64,000 nt of DNA. Origin: Chrysophaeum taylorii. Its lineage: Eukaryota > Sar > Pelagophyceae > Pelagomonadales > Pelagomonadaceae. The first letter of the stretch is position 1, and the number at the start of each line of letters is the position of its first letter. A program made the position numbers and the translations under genes. Where the stretch lies: the NCBI GenBank assembly GCA_029834535.1, contig JAQMWT010000022.1:1-64000 (forward strand), read 5' to 3'. A model generated the notes under the pieces. It was not told the origin of the DNA and did no database searches. It saw nothing but the letters and a program-made list of their open reading frames with translations. Positions 9,786 to 19,520 of this stretch are shown here, one piece after another.

Positions 9786-10280
9786 CCTTACGCCACAATG
9801 CCCCCCCCCACACACCCCCCTCTTAGCAGTCGACATTTAAAGACAAACAGGACCCCGACTAGGTCCCGCGTACTTATCTCCGCCCGTCAGGCACATCCCT
9901 CCTACCCCACAAAACCACCCACATCCTTCATGCCCCCCACACACACACCCCTCTTGGCAGTCGACATTTAAAGACAAACAGGACGTCTAGCAGTCGACAT
10001 TTAAAGACAAACAGGACGTCACCCTTCGTTGCACATACGTCCGGCGGCAGCATGCGTACGACCTACGGGCGGGGCCCGTCCTCTCTTCGCCTGCCCCACG
10101 ACTCGGCAATGACCCCGACTAGGTCCCGCATACTTATCTCCGCCCGTCAGGCACATCCCTCCTACCCCACAAAACCACCCACATCCTTCATGCCCCCCAC
10201 ACACACCCCCCTCTTAGCAGTCGACCTGTAAAGACAAACAGACAGACAGACAAACATCTGTCGATTAGTAGTAAGGATTA
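9786..10280 (+). repeat. Cluster of truncated non-LTR element 3' tails
   Basis: Several partial copies of one tail follow each other. Each holds a CCCACATCCTTCATGC segment, a C-rich CACACACACCCCCCTCTT stretch and then AGCAGTCGACATTTAAAGAC or a close variant (for example near 9825, 9954, 9988 and 10215). The longest copy, 10019-10280, also encodes part of a degraded peptide. It matches, in inverted orientation, the sequence at about 18290-18540, where the same tail follows a longer decayed reading frame. Such 5'-truncated copies sharing a 3' end are typical of non-LTR retrotransposition. Confidence 0.6.
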
Positions 10281-10355
10281 GACTACAAGTATAGTTTCAA
10301 CCAAAGGCCCCGATTTCGACCCCATTTACCATTTTCGAACCATTCGACGCTATTC

Positions 10356-11633
10356 ATGCGAAGCCGAGGCCCAATCCTTACCCCTATTCTCGTGATGAAG
10401 GCGTTGTTCGCAGGGCTGGTAGCGACCAGCGGCTTCGTACTACTTCCCGGACTCGATGTTCGCCGAGGCCCTGACCCCCTGCACGCGAAGGAGCACGAGC
10501 GCGCGACCTTCGCGGGTGCGCAAGGCTCTTCTGGACTGACGAACATGACAACGAACGACTTCGTGCGTCCAGTGGTTCGTGATCAAAGGGCACCTTGGTT
10601 GGGCGCGTCTTCCCCGTCGAACCGCCAGGTCTCGGAAGAATCACGCGTCACGCGCCAAACGGTCGATCTGGACGAAGCCTACGACGCGGCCTGCCGGAAG
10701 CTCGAGCGTGGCGAGCGCGACGACGTCCACGGCGTGCGTGTCATGGAGGGTCTCCCGGAGTACGACCCCGCGAACTTCTTCGGCGATTATCCCGTGGAAT
10801 GGGCCCTGGAGGATGACGACGGCACGTGGACGGTGTACGTTACAAAGATGATCACGGGGGCGCACGGAACACTGCTGCCGCGGGTTGCTCGGCAGGTGGA
10901 GCGATTCGTGGACAGTCTTCCCGCCGCCTTGCCTGAAGTTATTGTCGCAAGCAACGACGGCCCCGAAGTCCGAGTCCTCGGCAAGGTGAAAAAACCGTGC
11001 GTGGACGCGGGCATTAAGCTAGGTAGTTTTCCTGACGGTTGGCGCGTCATCTTGGAAATCGAGGTGAAGAACAACAACCTCCTCAACGGCATCAAGCGCG
11101 TCTACGATCTCATGCGTGGGTGGCCCGAAACCCGCGTGGGTGTCGTCTTTAACCTTTTCGACCAGCGCGGCGACGGCACGTGGGTCGGCGTTGCTTGCGT
11201 CCTTCGCCGCGATGCGGACGACCGCCCGCAGCTAGATCGCGTCTTCGATATGGGGACGCGGAACCACGACGGGAAGCAGGCTAATGCGACCCGCCAGCTC
11301 GTCGACTGGCTTCGAGCCGAAGTCAACGCGCACAACATGACCCTCAACCCCGCCAGTCCGAACTTGGACCTCGACGACTTTCGCATCGAAGTGGTTCCGC
11401 CCGGGCTCGCGCGCCCCTTGCCTCTCCCTTCGAATAAAATCGCCATCGCCGACACGCCTGAGCTCCAGCAGCACTTCGCGATTCCCATACGTGCTGAAGA
11501 GCTCACGTTCGGATACTCCGACGTCCCCGCGAGCGTCGTCGCCGAGACGCCCAGTCTCCTTCTCAATGTTTACGATCTGCTCCTGCGTCTAGATCGATTT
11601 GAAAAGGACTGGAATACGCCTTGGTGGAACTGA
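10356..11633 (+). CDS. Hypothetical 425-aa protein with a PD-(D/E)XK-like motif
   Basis: I do not recognise this family with confidence. The single-exon ORF starts at ATG 10356, with a hydrophobic stretch near residues 10-32. The central part has VDAG (D217) followed by ILEIEVKNNN, giving D217, E236 and K238. This is the spacing and strand context of a PD-(D/E)XK nuclease core, as in Uma2-like and other restriction-endonuclease-fold proteins. A helix rich in Arg and Trp follows. The C-terminal third has no clear motif and ends WNTPWWN. It sits directly after the cluster of non-LTR tails and is oriented against the decayed minus-strand ORFs downstream, so it may be a mobile or recently arrived gene. 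Codon use is GC-rich and coherent. Nuclease function is only a suggestion. Confidence 0.5.
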   Translation: MRSRGPILTPILVMKALFAGLVATSGFVLLPGLDVRRGPDPLHAKEHERATFAGAQGSSGLTNMTTNDFVRPVVRDQRAPWLGASSPSNRQVSEESRVTRQTVDLDEAYDAACRKLERGERDDVHGVRVMEGLPEYDPANFFGDYPVEWALEDDDGTWTVYVTKMITGAHGTLLPRVARQVERFVDSLPAALPEVIVASNDGPEVRVLGKVKKPCVDAGIKLGSFPDGWRVILEIEVKNNNLLNGIKRVYDLMRGWPETRVGVVFNLFDQRGDGTWVGVACVLRRDADDRPQLDRVFDMGTRNHDGKQANATRQLVDWLRAEVNAHNMTLNPASPNLDLDDFRIEVVPPGLARPLPLPSNKIAIADTPELQQHFAIPIRAEELTFGYSDVPASVVAETPSLLLNVYDLLLRLDRFEKDWNTPWWN

Positions 11634-11873
11634 TGAGTCCTTCCTTCTTTCTACCACCGCATTGGTTCGAAGAAGTCGGGTGTCGTGCCACCCTTGTACC
11701 TCTATCGTCTGCCGCGGCGCTGATTTAATACCCGGGCTCTAGAAAATATTATTAAACGCCGCTCAAAGCGGCGTTTTTAGGCCGTTTCCCGCGTCACCGG
11801 AGGTGGCGGGCCTCTCAGCGCGCCTTCCCCATCAGCCCGCCATCGTGCCAGCGTACATGGGAGCGCACGCGAG
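11634..11873. other. Intergenic, no gene seen
   Basis: The stretch lies between two convergent reading frames. A short inverted repeat, AACGCCGCTC-AAAG-CGGCGTTTTTAGG at about 11756-11780, could act as a transcript-end hairpin, but terminators of this type are bacterial and have no defined meaning here. Confidence 0.3.
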
Positions 11874-14800
11874 TCACGTCGTGGAGGTACCCGTCAATAA
11901 GGAAGTCGTAACGCCCCGCGCGGCGAAGGCTGCAAAGCGGTCAGTGAGCACGTCGGGCCGAGGGGCGCCGCCTCGTGGTGCTCGCCGAAGAAGTAGGCTG
12001 TGAAGGCTCATGTACCAAAGGAGGGCACAGTCACGAGCGTCATCGGAAGTGGCGACTTCAAACCACGAACACACCTCGGCCATTGCGCACGCCCATGCCT
12101 CGCAGAATTGGGCGGGAATGTTGCGAATGCACGAGCACGGCGACATAATGAGGTCTTTGATGGAGACCTCGTCGATCGCAGAGCGCAAATCGCCCAGGTC
12201 ACGTGGACGGCGTGTCGGGAGGGAGGGGGGTGGCCCGGATCGCGTAGGGTGGACGGGGGCGATAAACGGTGGCGCCGAATGTGACCGTGGCCTAATGGGA
12301 GAAGTGCCAGGCGAAACGCTCATGGAGGCTGCGGCCGTGACAGGGGCGTTGCGGTGGCTGCTGGCAGGGGCAGGGGCGCGGCGGTTGCCGGCGGCAGCGG
12401 CGGGGGTGGAGGGGGTGCTAGTAGTGGGGGTGTTGCGGGTGCCAGCGGCAGGGGTGTTGCGGTTGCCTGTTGCATGCGCAGTGCGGTTGCCAGACGCAGT
12501 GGTGCGGCGGTTGCCAGCGGGAGGGGTGGTAGGGGTGTTGCGGGTGCCAGTGGATCGCGTGCGGGCGCCAATGTGGGAGAGGCGGCCGCCACGGGTAGCT
12601 TGGGCAGCGTGGGCGCCAGCTCGATAGGCGAGGTAAGCGTCGGCGCTGGCAGCAGCGGCGGCGGCCCGTCCCGCGTCGAGTTGGAGTGCCGCAGCAGCGG
12701 CAGTAGCAGCGCGCATAGCGGCGAGATGGCGTTCCGCAGCAGCAGCGGCTCGAGCGGCAAGGGAAGCGCCGCGCATACGCGCGCTGGAATGCGATATCGG
12801 GCGGTGGCGGCGGCAAGGGCTCTGCAGCAAGTGGGAAAATGCGATGAGGTGCGGCATCGCGGACATGGGGGAGAGAGTGCACAGACACCCAGCGTTGATG
12901 AGGGCGGACCACGCGTATAGGACTGCGGCAGTCGGGGCACGGCGGAAGGCGCGCGCGGTTGGCGGGCGCCACGTCAGGGTCGCCTTGGTCGCCGGCGAGG
13001 TTGCTTAGCGCCCACTGACCAACGCAGGCGTGGTGCAGGACCACGCGACAGCAGCGGACTTGGCAACGGGTAAAGCAAGGGCTGGAGCATATAGGACAAG
13101 CGCGGTCCCGTAGGTAGCTGACATAGCGGCCAGCCGTGTGGCGCAGGAAGCGGCGGATTATTGCCAGGGACCGACGAGCACGTAATCGCTTCCAGGCTCG
13201 AAATTGGCGCTGAAGAAGGACCGCTGCGTAGTGGAGTGGCGGGCCAGGAGTCTGGCGCAAGGCCGCGACGCGGTTCTGCCGGGCTTCACGTGCTTGAGCG
13301 TATTGAGCGCGGGTGCGTATAACGCGGGCGACATCCGGATGTGCAGAGTTTGCGCGTGCGCGTGAAGGCGAGGCAGATAGCGGTGGCTGAGGGGTAGGTG
13401 ATGGGCCCGAGGGTGGCGAGGAAGTTGGCCTCGGTGTGGCAGACGGCGGGGAAGTATTGGTAGCAGTGGGTGCGACGGACTGTGTAGGCGTAGCAGGTGA
13501 ACGACGGGCACGGTGGTGCTGCCGAGCGCGAACGAAGCGCTGAAGACGGATCGCGGCGGTGTGACGTGGCTGACCAGGAGCGCGGCGCAGGGCCGCAACG
13601 AGGTCCTGTCGGGCAGCACGTGCCAGAGTATACTGCGCGCGACTTCGGGCAGCACGAGCGGTGGACAAGAGAGTAGAGTGCTGAGCAGGGGTCGAAGCCA
13701 GAGCCGGCTGTGGTGGCTGAGGGGGAGTTGACGAGCTCTGGGTCGCGGACGCGGGTGGCGAGTGAGCCGGTGTGGCCGCAGCAGACGACGGAAGGCTGTC
13801 GGTAGCGAGAGGTGCCTGGGGTTGAGTCCGTGCGCGAAACTGGCGCTGGAGAAGAGTTGCAGCGTGGTGGCGAGACTGACCATGATCTTAGCGCCGAGCT
13901 GCGACGAGGTTCAGCCGGGCTGCACGCGCCTGAGCGTGTAGATGTTGGGTGCGCGCAGCGCGGGTGTCCGCTGGCAAAGTGGGATGTGTGCGGGCTCGAG
14001 CACGACCGGTAGGCAAGGCGTGGTGACGCGGTAGGGGGGCGTGCGACGAGCCAGGAGCCTCGACAGAGGGCGAAGGCGCCGGCGTGGGTGCGGGAGATGG
14101 CGGACAGATGCCAGGGGCAGCGCTGTGCGTGGGACCCGGCGACGAATGATGGATGACCTCAAGGTCCATGTCCGTGTCGGTGGGAAGAGGGTGTGTGCCA
14201 GACGAGGGGAGGTTCTCGGCGGCAATGTGGGTGGACACGAAGGACGCTTCGAAGTCCATAGGCGCAGGCTCGAGTGGTATGGGGTCCTGAACTGTGGCGG
14301 AGGACCGCTGGCGGTGTGGGCGGAGGCGACGCGATGCAGGAGAGTTGTCGGCAGAGGGGCCGGGGGAGTGGGTGGCTGGCGCCGTGGTGGGTACTGGGAA
14401 GGGCGCGGTGGTATTGGTGTTCCCCGCGTTCGGTGGAGGCGCGATGTCCGTAGCAACAGACCCGGATGGTGGCGCGCGGCGGCGGGGGCCATGGCGGCGC
14501 GGTGCCGGTGTCGCAGCGGGCGGAGGGGAGTCGCATTGGTGGGTTCCCGACGGCGAGGGGGGGAGGTAGCGGACCCTGCCTCCGATGACTCCAGGTCCAT
14601 AGCCACAGGCCCAGGAGGTGTGGTGTCAGCGGCCGTGGGGGAAGACCTGCGGCGACGGGAGTGGTGTCGGTCTGGTCCTGGTGCGGGAGGAGGGGAATCC
14701 GGCCCCATGTCCGTGGAGGGTGGAGTGGTGAGCTCCTGTCGGCGCTGACGGCGAGGACGCGGAGCATGCGGACCTGAGGACGCATCCGAGGTTGCAGGAG

Positions 14801-15432
14801 ACTCCGCACGAGGGGCGGACTCCTGTTGGCGGCGATGGCGAGGACGCGGAGCATGCGGACCTGAGGACGCATCCGAGGTTGCAGGTGATTCCGCACGAGG
14901 GGGCGGACTCCTGTCGCCGTCGATGGCGAGGCCGAGGAGCGGGTGTGGCTGGGGGTGGCTCCGAGGTTGCAGGAGACTCCGCACGAGGGGGGGACTCCGA
15001 GGCTGCTCCACGGGGATCGCGATGTTGCTCGTAAGGGAGAAACACGTCATGAGCAAGGCCAAGGGCCACGGAAGTGGCATGGCGCGAAACAAAAGCGACG
15101 CGCTCGAAGAAGGCGGCAAAAGGGCGCGGGACATGACCGTAGACTCTGCGTGCCTCGGCGTGCGCGAGAATAAGGCAGCCATAAACGGCAGCAAGGCACC
15201 GGGCGGATCGATGGAAAGGATCACGCTGAACCGCACGGCGGAGCCACGAAAAGCCGCGCAGGAGACGCAGCTGGGCCGCCCGCGAGGAGCAGCAATGGCG
15301 GTGGCAACGATGATTGCGGTGGGCGAGGCGGTGACGAGCACGCGCGAGTGAGATCCGCACGAGCGTGCTTACCAAGTTGCAGAGGGCGGTAAGAGATCCA
15401 ACGCAAGCGGCCTTGGAGGGTGCGCAAGGCAA
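11874..15432 (-). pseudogene. Decayed non-LTR element ORF region with IQ-like repeats and a RING-like finger
   Basis: Long minus-strand frames replace one another: 15341-13911, 13668-12418 and 12866-11874. The frame must shift near 12780 and again near 13800 to keep sensible protein, so this is probably a broken ORF, or an intron-split one. The 13668-12418 frame has two copies of an Arg/Ala-rich unit (RAQY...AREARQ...VAALR...PG.P..) followed by LQR.FRA..R..ARR, which looks IQ-like. A RING-like cluster follows: CPIC, CQVRCC, HHAC and CPDC. The 330-aa frame 12866-11874 is Ala-rich and then Thr/Pro-rich. It ends with a helical segment finishing LLLRRAPRGG, reminiscent of the region before the RT in protist non-LTR elements. 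No RT follows. The 5' part (about 13.9-15.4 kb) is Pro/Ser/Arg low-complexity sequence with near-identical repeats at about 14780-14900. Confidence 0.4.
14770..15000. repeat. Tandem direct repeat in proline-rich coding region
   Basis: A unit of roughly 80 bp recurs. GAGGACGCGGAGCATGCGG is found near 14752 and 14839, each followed by ACCTGAGGACGCATCCGAGG. GAGGTTGCAGGAGACTCCGC then appears near 14795 and 14963, with a variant at 14875. The minus-strand translation gives repeated Ala-Glu-Ser-Pro-Ala-Thr-Ser units. Confidence 0.7.
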
Positions 15433-16201
15433 AGAGGTGCAGGCGGTGGCTAAAGATGAGCCGGCAGCAGCAGCTTGCGAGATAGTTAACCAGGAGGAGA
15501 GTCAAGAGCCGCACTAACATAAGCACAGTAAAGCCTATGGGGAACATGAGACGCTGGGACCAAAAGTAATCGACGTCGGTGGGGAAGAAAGACATCGAGC
15601 CGCTTGACGCCGCAGGAGACCTGCACCGAAAGCGGGGGTCAAACACGGAATGGATGACTCGCGGGGGCTGATGGCGAGCTGACAATGAGAAAAATGGCGA
15701 AGATGGTGGAAAGAGCAGGAGACGGCGGAAGCAGTCCCCGACTGCCCGAAGCCAAGGTGGCGGGACTTGCGTGAGCTCAAAGAATCAGGGTAGGGCTCAG
15801 TTTCCCCTAACACTCCCCCCAAACCTCCGCCTAAATCTAACTATATATGCCGCGTTTGGCTAATTGACGTTCAGCCTACAATGCTGTAAAATCCCAAATG
15901 ACAATTATTAGGCGCGCGAGCCGGACATACATCCACCCACATCCTTCATGCTCCCCACACACACCCCCCTCTTACCAGTCGACATTTTAAGACAGACATA
16001 GATCCTTCAAGCCGTCTACGGCGACCTCGCAGACTATTTCCACGACAGGGGGCTCCGCAGATGACATACGGGAGGATGCTAGCCAAGGCGCTCCGGAAAT
16101 GCGACATCCCCTTCAACTCATGGCACGACCTAGCACGAGACCGCGCGCTGTGGCGGTCCGCCATCTATTCTTTTTTGAAGTTCTTTTTTTTGTCCCTCGC
16201 C
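15433..16201. other. Intergenic, with one partial copy of the non-LTR tail
   Basis: No gene is recognised. At about 15930-16000 a short copy of the tail found at 9786-10280 is present (CCCACATCCTTCATGC, C-rich stretch, ACCAGTCGACATTTTAAGAC). A T-rich run with TTTTTTTGAAGTTCTTTTTTTTG lies near 16171-16193. Confidence 0.5.
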
Positions 16202-17233
16202 TCAACCCCAACTACTGTGTGATTTTCCTCTGTGATTCTGGACCGGCTCCTGCCGGTCGAGCCTGGCTCCCATGCTCTGGAGAGGTCTGAAGTTAGTTCC
16301 AAAGTGCGAGACACAACGCACGGCAGGTCCAAGGAGACAAATCAAACTCCCGGGGCGAGGGGTAGCGGTGAGCGGCGGATCGGAAGTAACGCGCGGGAGT
16401 TGTGACAGCGAGATGCGAGTCCGCAAGAACTTGGAAAGACGGGGGAGAGGGGTGGCGGCGGCAAGCGGGGCCGAGGAGGCGGACGTCGAGCCTGAGCATC
16501 CGGCGACCGTGCCGAAGGGTTGGAGTAGGGGGCGGCGCCAAGAGAAAGGCGCAATACCGGAGATGGGGCAGATGACGGCAAAGCGAGGAGGTCGCGGCAA
16601 GAGGGAGCCAGATCCCCGTCGGGAGTGGAGGAAGACTTCGGGGGAGCGTCGACGTGAGCAGAAAGACGGGCATGCCGAGCTCTCAGAAAACGATACCGGA
16701 TTCAACGTAGCCAGAACGCGGACGCGGGTACGTCGAGCGAGGAGGAAACCCAAACGGCAGACGAACACGCGCAATGTAGACAGAGCAGACCTGCGGGCGT
16801 GCTGCGCCCGGTGAAAACGCCGGCGAGCGGCGAACTTGCGCAACGTAGTGTGAGCATGGAGGCGGGCGCGCCGAGCACGAAGGAGACGCCAACGAGCGAC
16901 GAGCAAACGCGCAACACCGCGCGCACCGCGCTGCCTCCAGTTCAGTACGTGCGAAGGCGGCCGCTTGCGACTAGACGCAAAGGACCTGGAGCGCGGGGAA
17001 GGGCGGGACATGATGAACGACAGGACAACGACGGTGAGAGGGCACGAATAGAGGACGCAGGTGTCGAAGCGCGTACCGTTGACGAAGGCGCATGGGGACA
17101 AGGAGACGACCGGCACGTCGAGGGTCTCAGCTGCAGACGAAACGTGGCAGATCCGAACTCCACAAACAACGACCAGCGGGGAGAAGTGAAGACGCTCGAC
17201 ATGAAGTAAGCAACAACCAAAACGTTCAAGCAC
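16202..17233 (-). pseudogene. Arg-rich minus-strand ORF of a repeat element
   Basis: The 343-aa frame has about four Arg-rich units of 22-24 residues, with cores like ARLHAHTTLRKF and ARRSALSTLRVF. At the DNA level these show as GCAACGTAG-type marks near 16707, 16771, 16840 and 16912. The pattern resembles the IQ-like units of the 12.4-13.7 kb frame. The C-terminus reads MGARLDRQEPVQNH, which is matched on the other strand at 31739 (MGARPDRQEPVRNH), so this end belongs to a dispersed repeat. It is more likely an element remnant than a host gene. Confidence 0.35.
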
Positions 17234-17239
17234 CCACCC

Positions 17240-17370
17240 AAACGCACATCCCTCCTACCCCACAAACCCACCCACATCCTTCATGCTCCCCACACACCCC
17301 CCTCTTAGCAGTCGACATTTAAAGACACCCAAACGCACCCCCCACCCCCCCCTCTTCGCAGTCAACCTTT
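17240..17370 (+). repeat. Two partial copies of the non-LTR tail
   Basis: The CCCACATCCTTCATGC block, a C-rich stretch and AGCAGTCGACATTTAAAGAC occur at about 17270-17325. A second shortened copy reads TTCGCAGTCAACCTTTAAAAAC at about 17354-17376. Confidence 0.6.
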
Positions 17371-17464
17371 AAAAACCGCAAAAAGCTGCGCAAAAAAGCT
17401 GGTTGGTTGTTCTATCTCGTTCGTCCTCGTCCTTGTCGTCGTCGTCGTCGTCGTAAACAAGGGA

Positions 17465-18274
17465 TCAGGGCGCCCGGAGGGCCGTCCAGAGCTGGTTGGC
17501 GGCCTTGTCTAGCGTGAGGACGAGGGTGTCGTCCTCCAGGGTCCAGCAGGTGTCAGTTTCGATGGCGGCGAATAATTTTGGTATGTCGAGAATTTTTGGG
17601 TGTATAGAAAGGGAGGTCCTGCGCGCGACGACGCGAATTTCGGATTTCGGAACCGAAGTCACCGGAACACGAAGCTCCAGGTCCGACGGAGTTTGGGTCC
17701 AGTCGACCGCGCCGTCGCGGCGGGTCTTCGAGATGTCGGCAGCCGCCAGACTTTGCGCGTCGATTCTGACCGGATTATCGAGGTCGATTCCCCATTTTTT
17801 CTTTCTCTTCGGGGGTATGTCGCGAATCCATTCCGCATCGCTCGAACAATCCTGGATCCGAAAGTCCGTTCGCACCCAACGGTCGTCGTCATCGAAGTAG
17901 CGAGAAAGAAAAGCGTCTCCGTGAATAACTGACTCTAACCCGCAGGCTCGAGCGATCGCGGAAGCGCGCTCGTTCGCTCGCAAACCTTTTTCGTTCGCTT
18001 TTTCGTCCGCGTACAGCGACACGGCCCACGGCTTTTCGCGCGACGGAATCGTGAGCGCGATCGTCTCAATGGACGGCATCGCACCGACGCCCCGGAGAGC
18101 GGCTCCGTGAGTCTCAACGTACTTCTCCAGCGCCGCCCCCGACAGCCCCGTCATGCTCTTCTTCAGCGTCTCCCTTAAATCGTCGTCGTCGAGGCTCGTG
18201 TTCTTTTTGTGCCTCCGCTCGACCATCGCACCATCGATGGGTATCTCCACGTACGTGTACTCCTCGTCGCTCAT
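17465..18274 (-). CDS. CS-domain (p23/NudC-like) protein
   Basis: This 269-aa protein starts at ATG 18274. Residues about 190-269 have the strand pattern of a CS domain: DWTQT, then LELRVPVTS, EIRVVARRTSLSI, CWTLEDDTLVLTLDKA and a final LW. This beta-sandwich is used by HSP90 co-chaperones and NudC proteins to bind chaperones or clients. The N-terminal part is acidic and helical, followed by FDDDDRWVRTDF, which I do not recognise. The gene lies between tail repeats on both sides, yet its frame is intact and it has no intron. It is likely a cytosolic co-chaperone-like adaptor; the exact partner cannot be told. Confidence 0.55.
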   Translation of the reverse strand: MSDEEYTYVEIPIDGAMVERRHKKNTSLDDDDLRETLKKSMTGLSGAALEKYVETHGAALRGVGAMPSIETIALTIPSREKPWAVSLYADEKANEKGLRANERASAIARACGLESVIHGDAFLSRYFDDDDRWVRTDFRIQDCSSDAEWIRDIPPKRKKKWGIDLDNPVRIDAQSLAAADISKTRRDGAVDWTQTPSDLELRVPVTSVPKSEIRVVARRTSLSIHPKILDIPKLFAAIETDTCWTLEDDTLVLTLDKAANQLWTALRAP

Positions 18275-18284
18275 CTCTTATCCT

Positions 18285-19289
18285 TACTACTAATTGGCAG
18301 TAGTGTCTGTCTTTCTCTCTGTCTTTAAAAGGTCGACCCCGAGTGCTAAGAGGGGGGGGGTGGTGAATGAAGGATGTGTGTGGTTTTGTGGGGCAAGAAG
18401 GATGTGCCTGACGGGCGTAGATAGGCATGCGGAACCCAGTCGGGGTCATCGCCGAGTCGTGGGGCAGGCGAAGAGAGGACGGGCCCCGCCCGGAGGTCGT
18501 ACGCATGCTGCCGCTGGACGTATGTGCGACGAAGGGTGGCGTCCTGCTGGGATCGGGCGGCCTGGGTGGTGGGGCTGCCCGACCTCTCGGCGGCGACATG
18601 GGTGAGAACGGCGAGGGCACAGCGAGCCCGGCCCAATGCGTTGGGGATCCCCCACTCACGGTAGATGCGGCGAGTTTTGGCCGCCTTTCCCACTGTGTTC
18701 AAAGTTGGCGCAGCCGCTTGCCACCCAGGTTCGCGCAGCGCAGCGCTCTCCGCATGTTTGGGCGAGGGCGTGGCACGCCGCGCTCGCCTCACCGAAGGTA
18801 CCAAAGACGAGGCCGGCGACGGTGCCGTAGCTACGTAGCCGCTGTTCGACAGGGCCCAAGAAGCCAGGCGGTGGTGCTGTACTCGGCTGGGGGATGCTGG
18901 CGTCGATGCCGCGGGCGTGAGCGAGGTATTCGGAGTGGACTCGCGCTGCGCGCCGATCGACAGGCGTGACGGGCGGGAGGGGTGGAGGGCGGTGTATAAC
19001 GAATGCATGTGACTCGGGTTTTGAGGTCGTAGTAGAGTTGCTCCTTGGTGTCGAGCGTGGTGAGGATGTGTCGGACGACTTGGCGTCGGGCGAGATTGCG
19101 TCCGTACCGGCCGTAGAGACGCGCGCGAACGGTAGGGGCGACGACGTCAGCAAAGATGCCGAAAACCTCGGTTGTACAGGGCGGGGATGCCGGCCTCTTA
19201 GACGATGCAGAGGACGCACTCGAGTAGGCCGTCGTGCGCCAGGTGGTCCGCGCTGGGCCACGAGCGCTGGCGTGTTGGCGGATCATCAA
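18285..19289 (-). mobile_element. 5'-truncated, frame-broken 3' end of a non-LTR retrotransposon
   Basis: Read on the minus strand, three overlapping frames (19289-18831, 19261-18656, 19008-18346) give segments of one protein. One is RVHSEYLAHARGIDAS, followed by GPVEQRL and GLVFGTFGEAS; I associate this with the extreme C-terminus of protist non-LTR polyproteins. Then comes REWGIPNALGRARCALAVL. The frame changes between them indicate decay. The 3' end, about 18290-18540, is the same tail as at 10019-10280 in opposite orientation, ending in CTTAGCAC...GTCGACC TTTTAAAGAC and TTAGTAGTAAGGAT. The reverse transcriptase itself is absent. Confidence 0.5.
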
Positions 19290-19520
19290 AGCAGCTTTGA
19301 TTTTTGGCGGGGGTGAGAGCGACGAGTCAAAGGGTTTGTTTGTTTGTTTGTTTGTTAGTTTCCTTCCGGCGCCGAACTTGCTGGGGCTAGCTAGAGATTG
19401 GGACTAGGTGAACTTACTGAGACCACCAAGTGAAAAAAACTTACTGGGGTTAGAGAGAGGTGAACTTATTAGTGGCCTGCACTGCACTGCACTGCACTGC
19501 AGTTGTCTTCTGAGGTCATA
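19290..19520. repeat. Simple-sequence intergenic region before the PARG-like gene
   Basis: (TTTG)n lies at about 19333-19356 and (CTGCA)n at about 19478-19501. Two related lines, GGTGAACTTACT and GGTGAACTTATT, occur at 19407 and 19461. No gene is seen. Confidence 0.7.
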
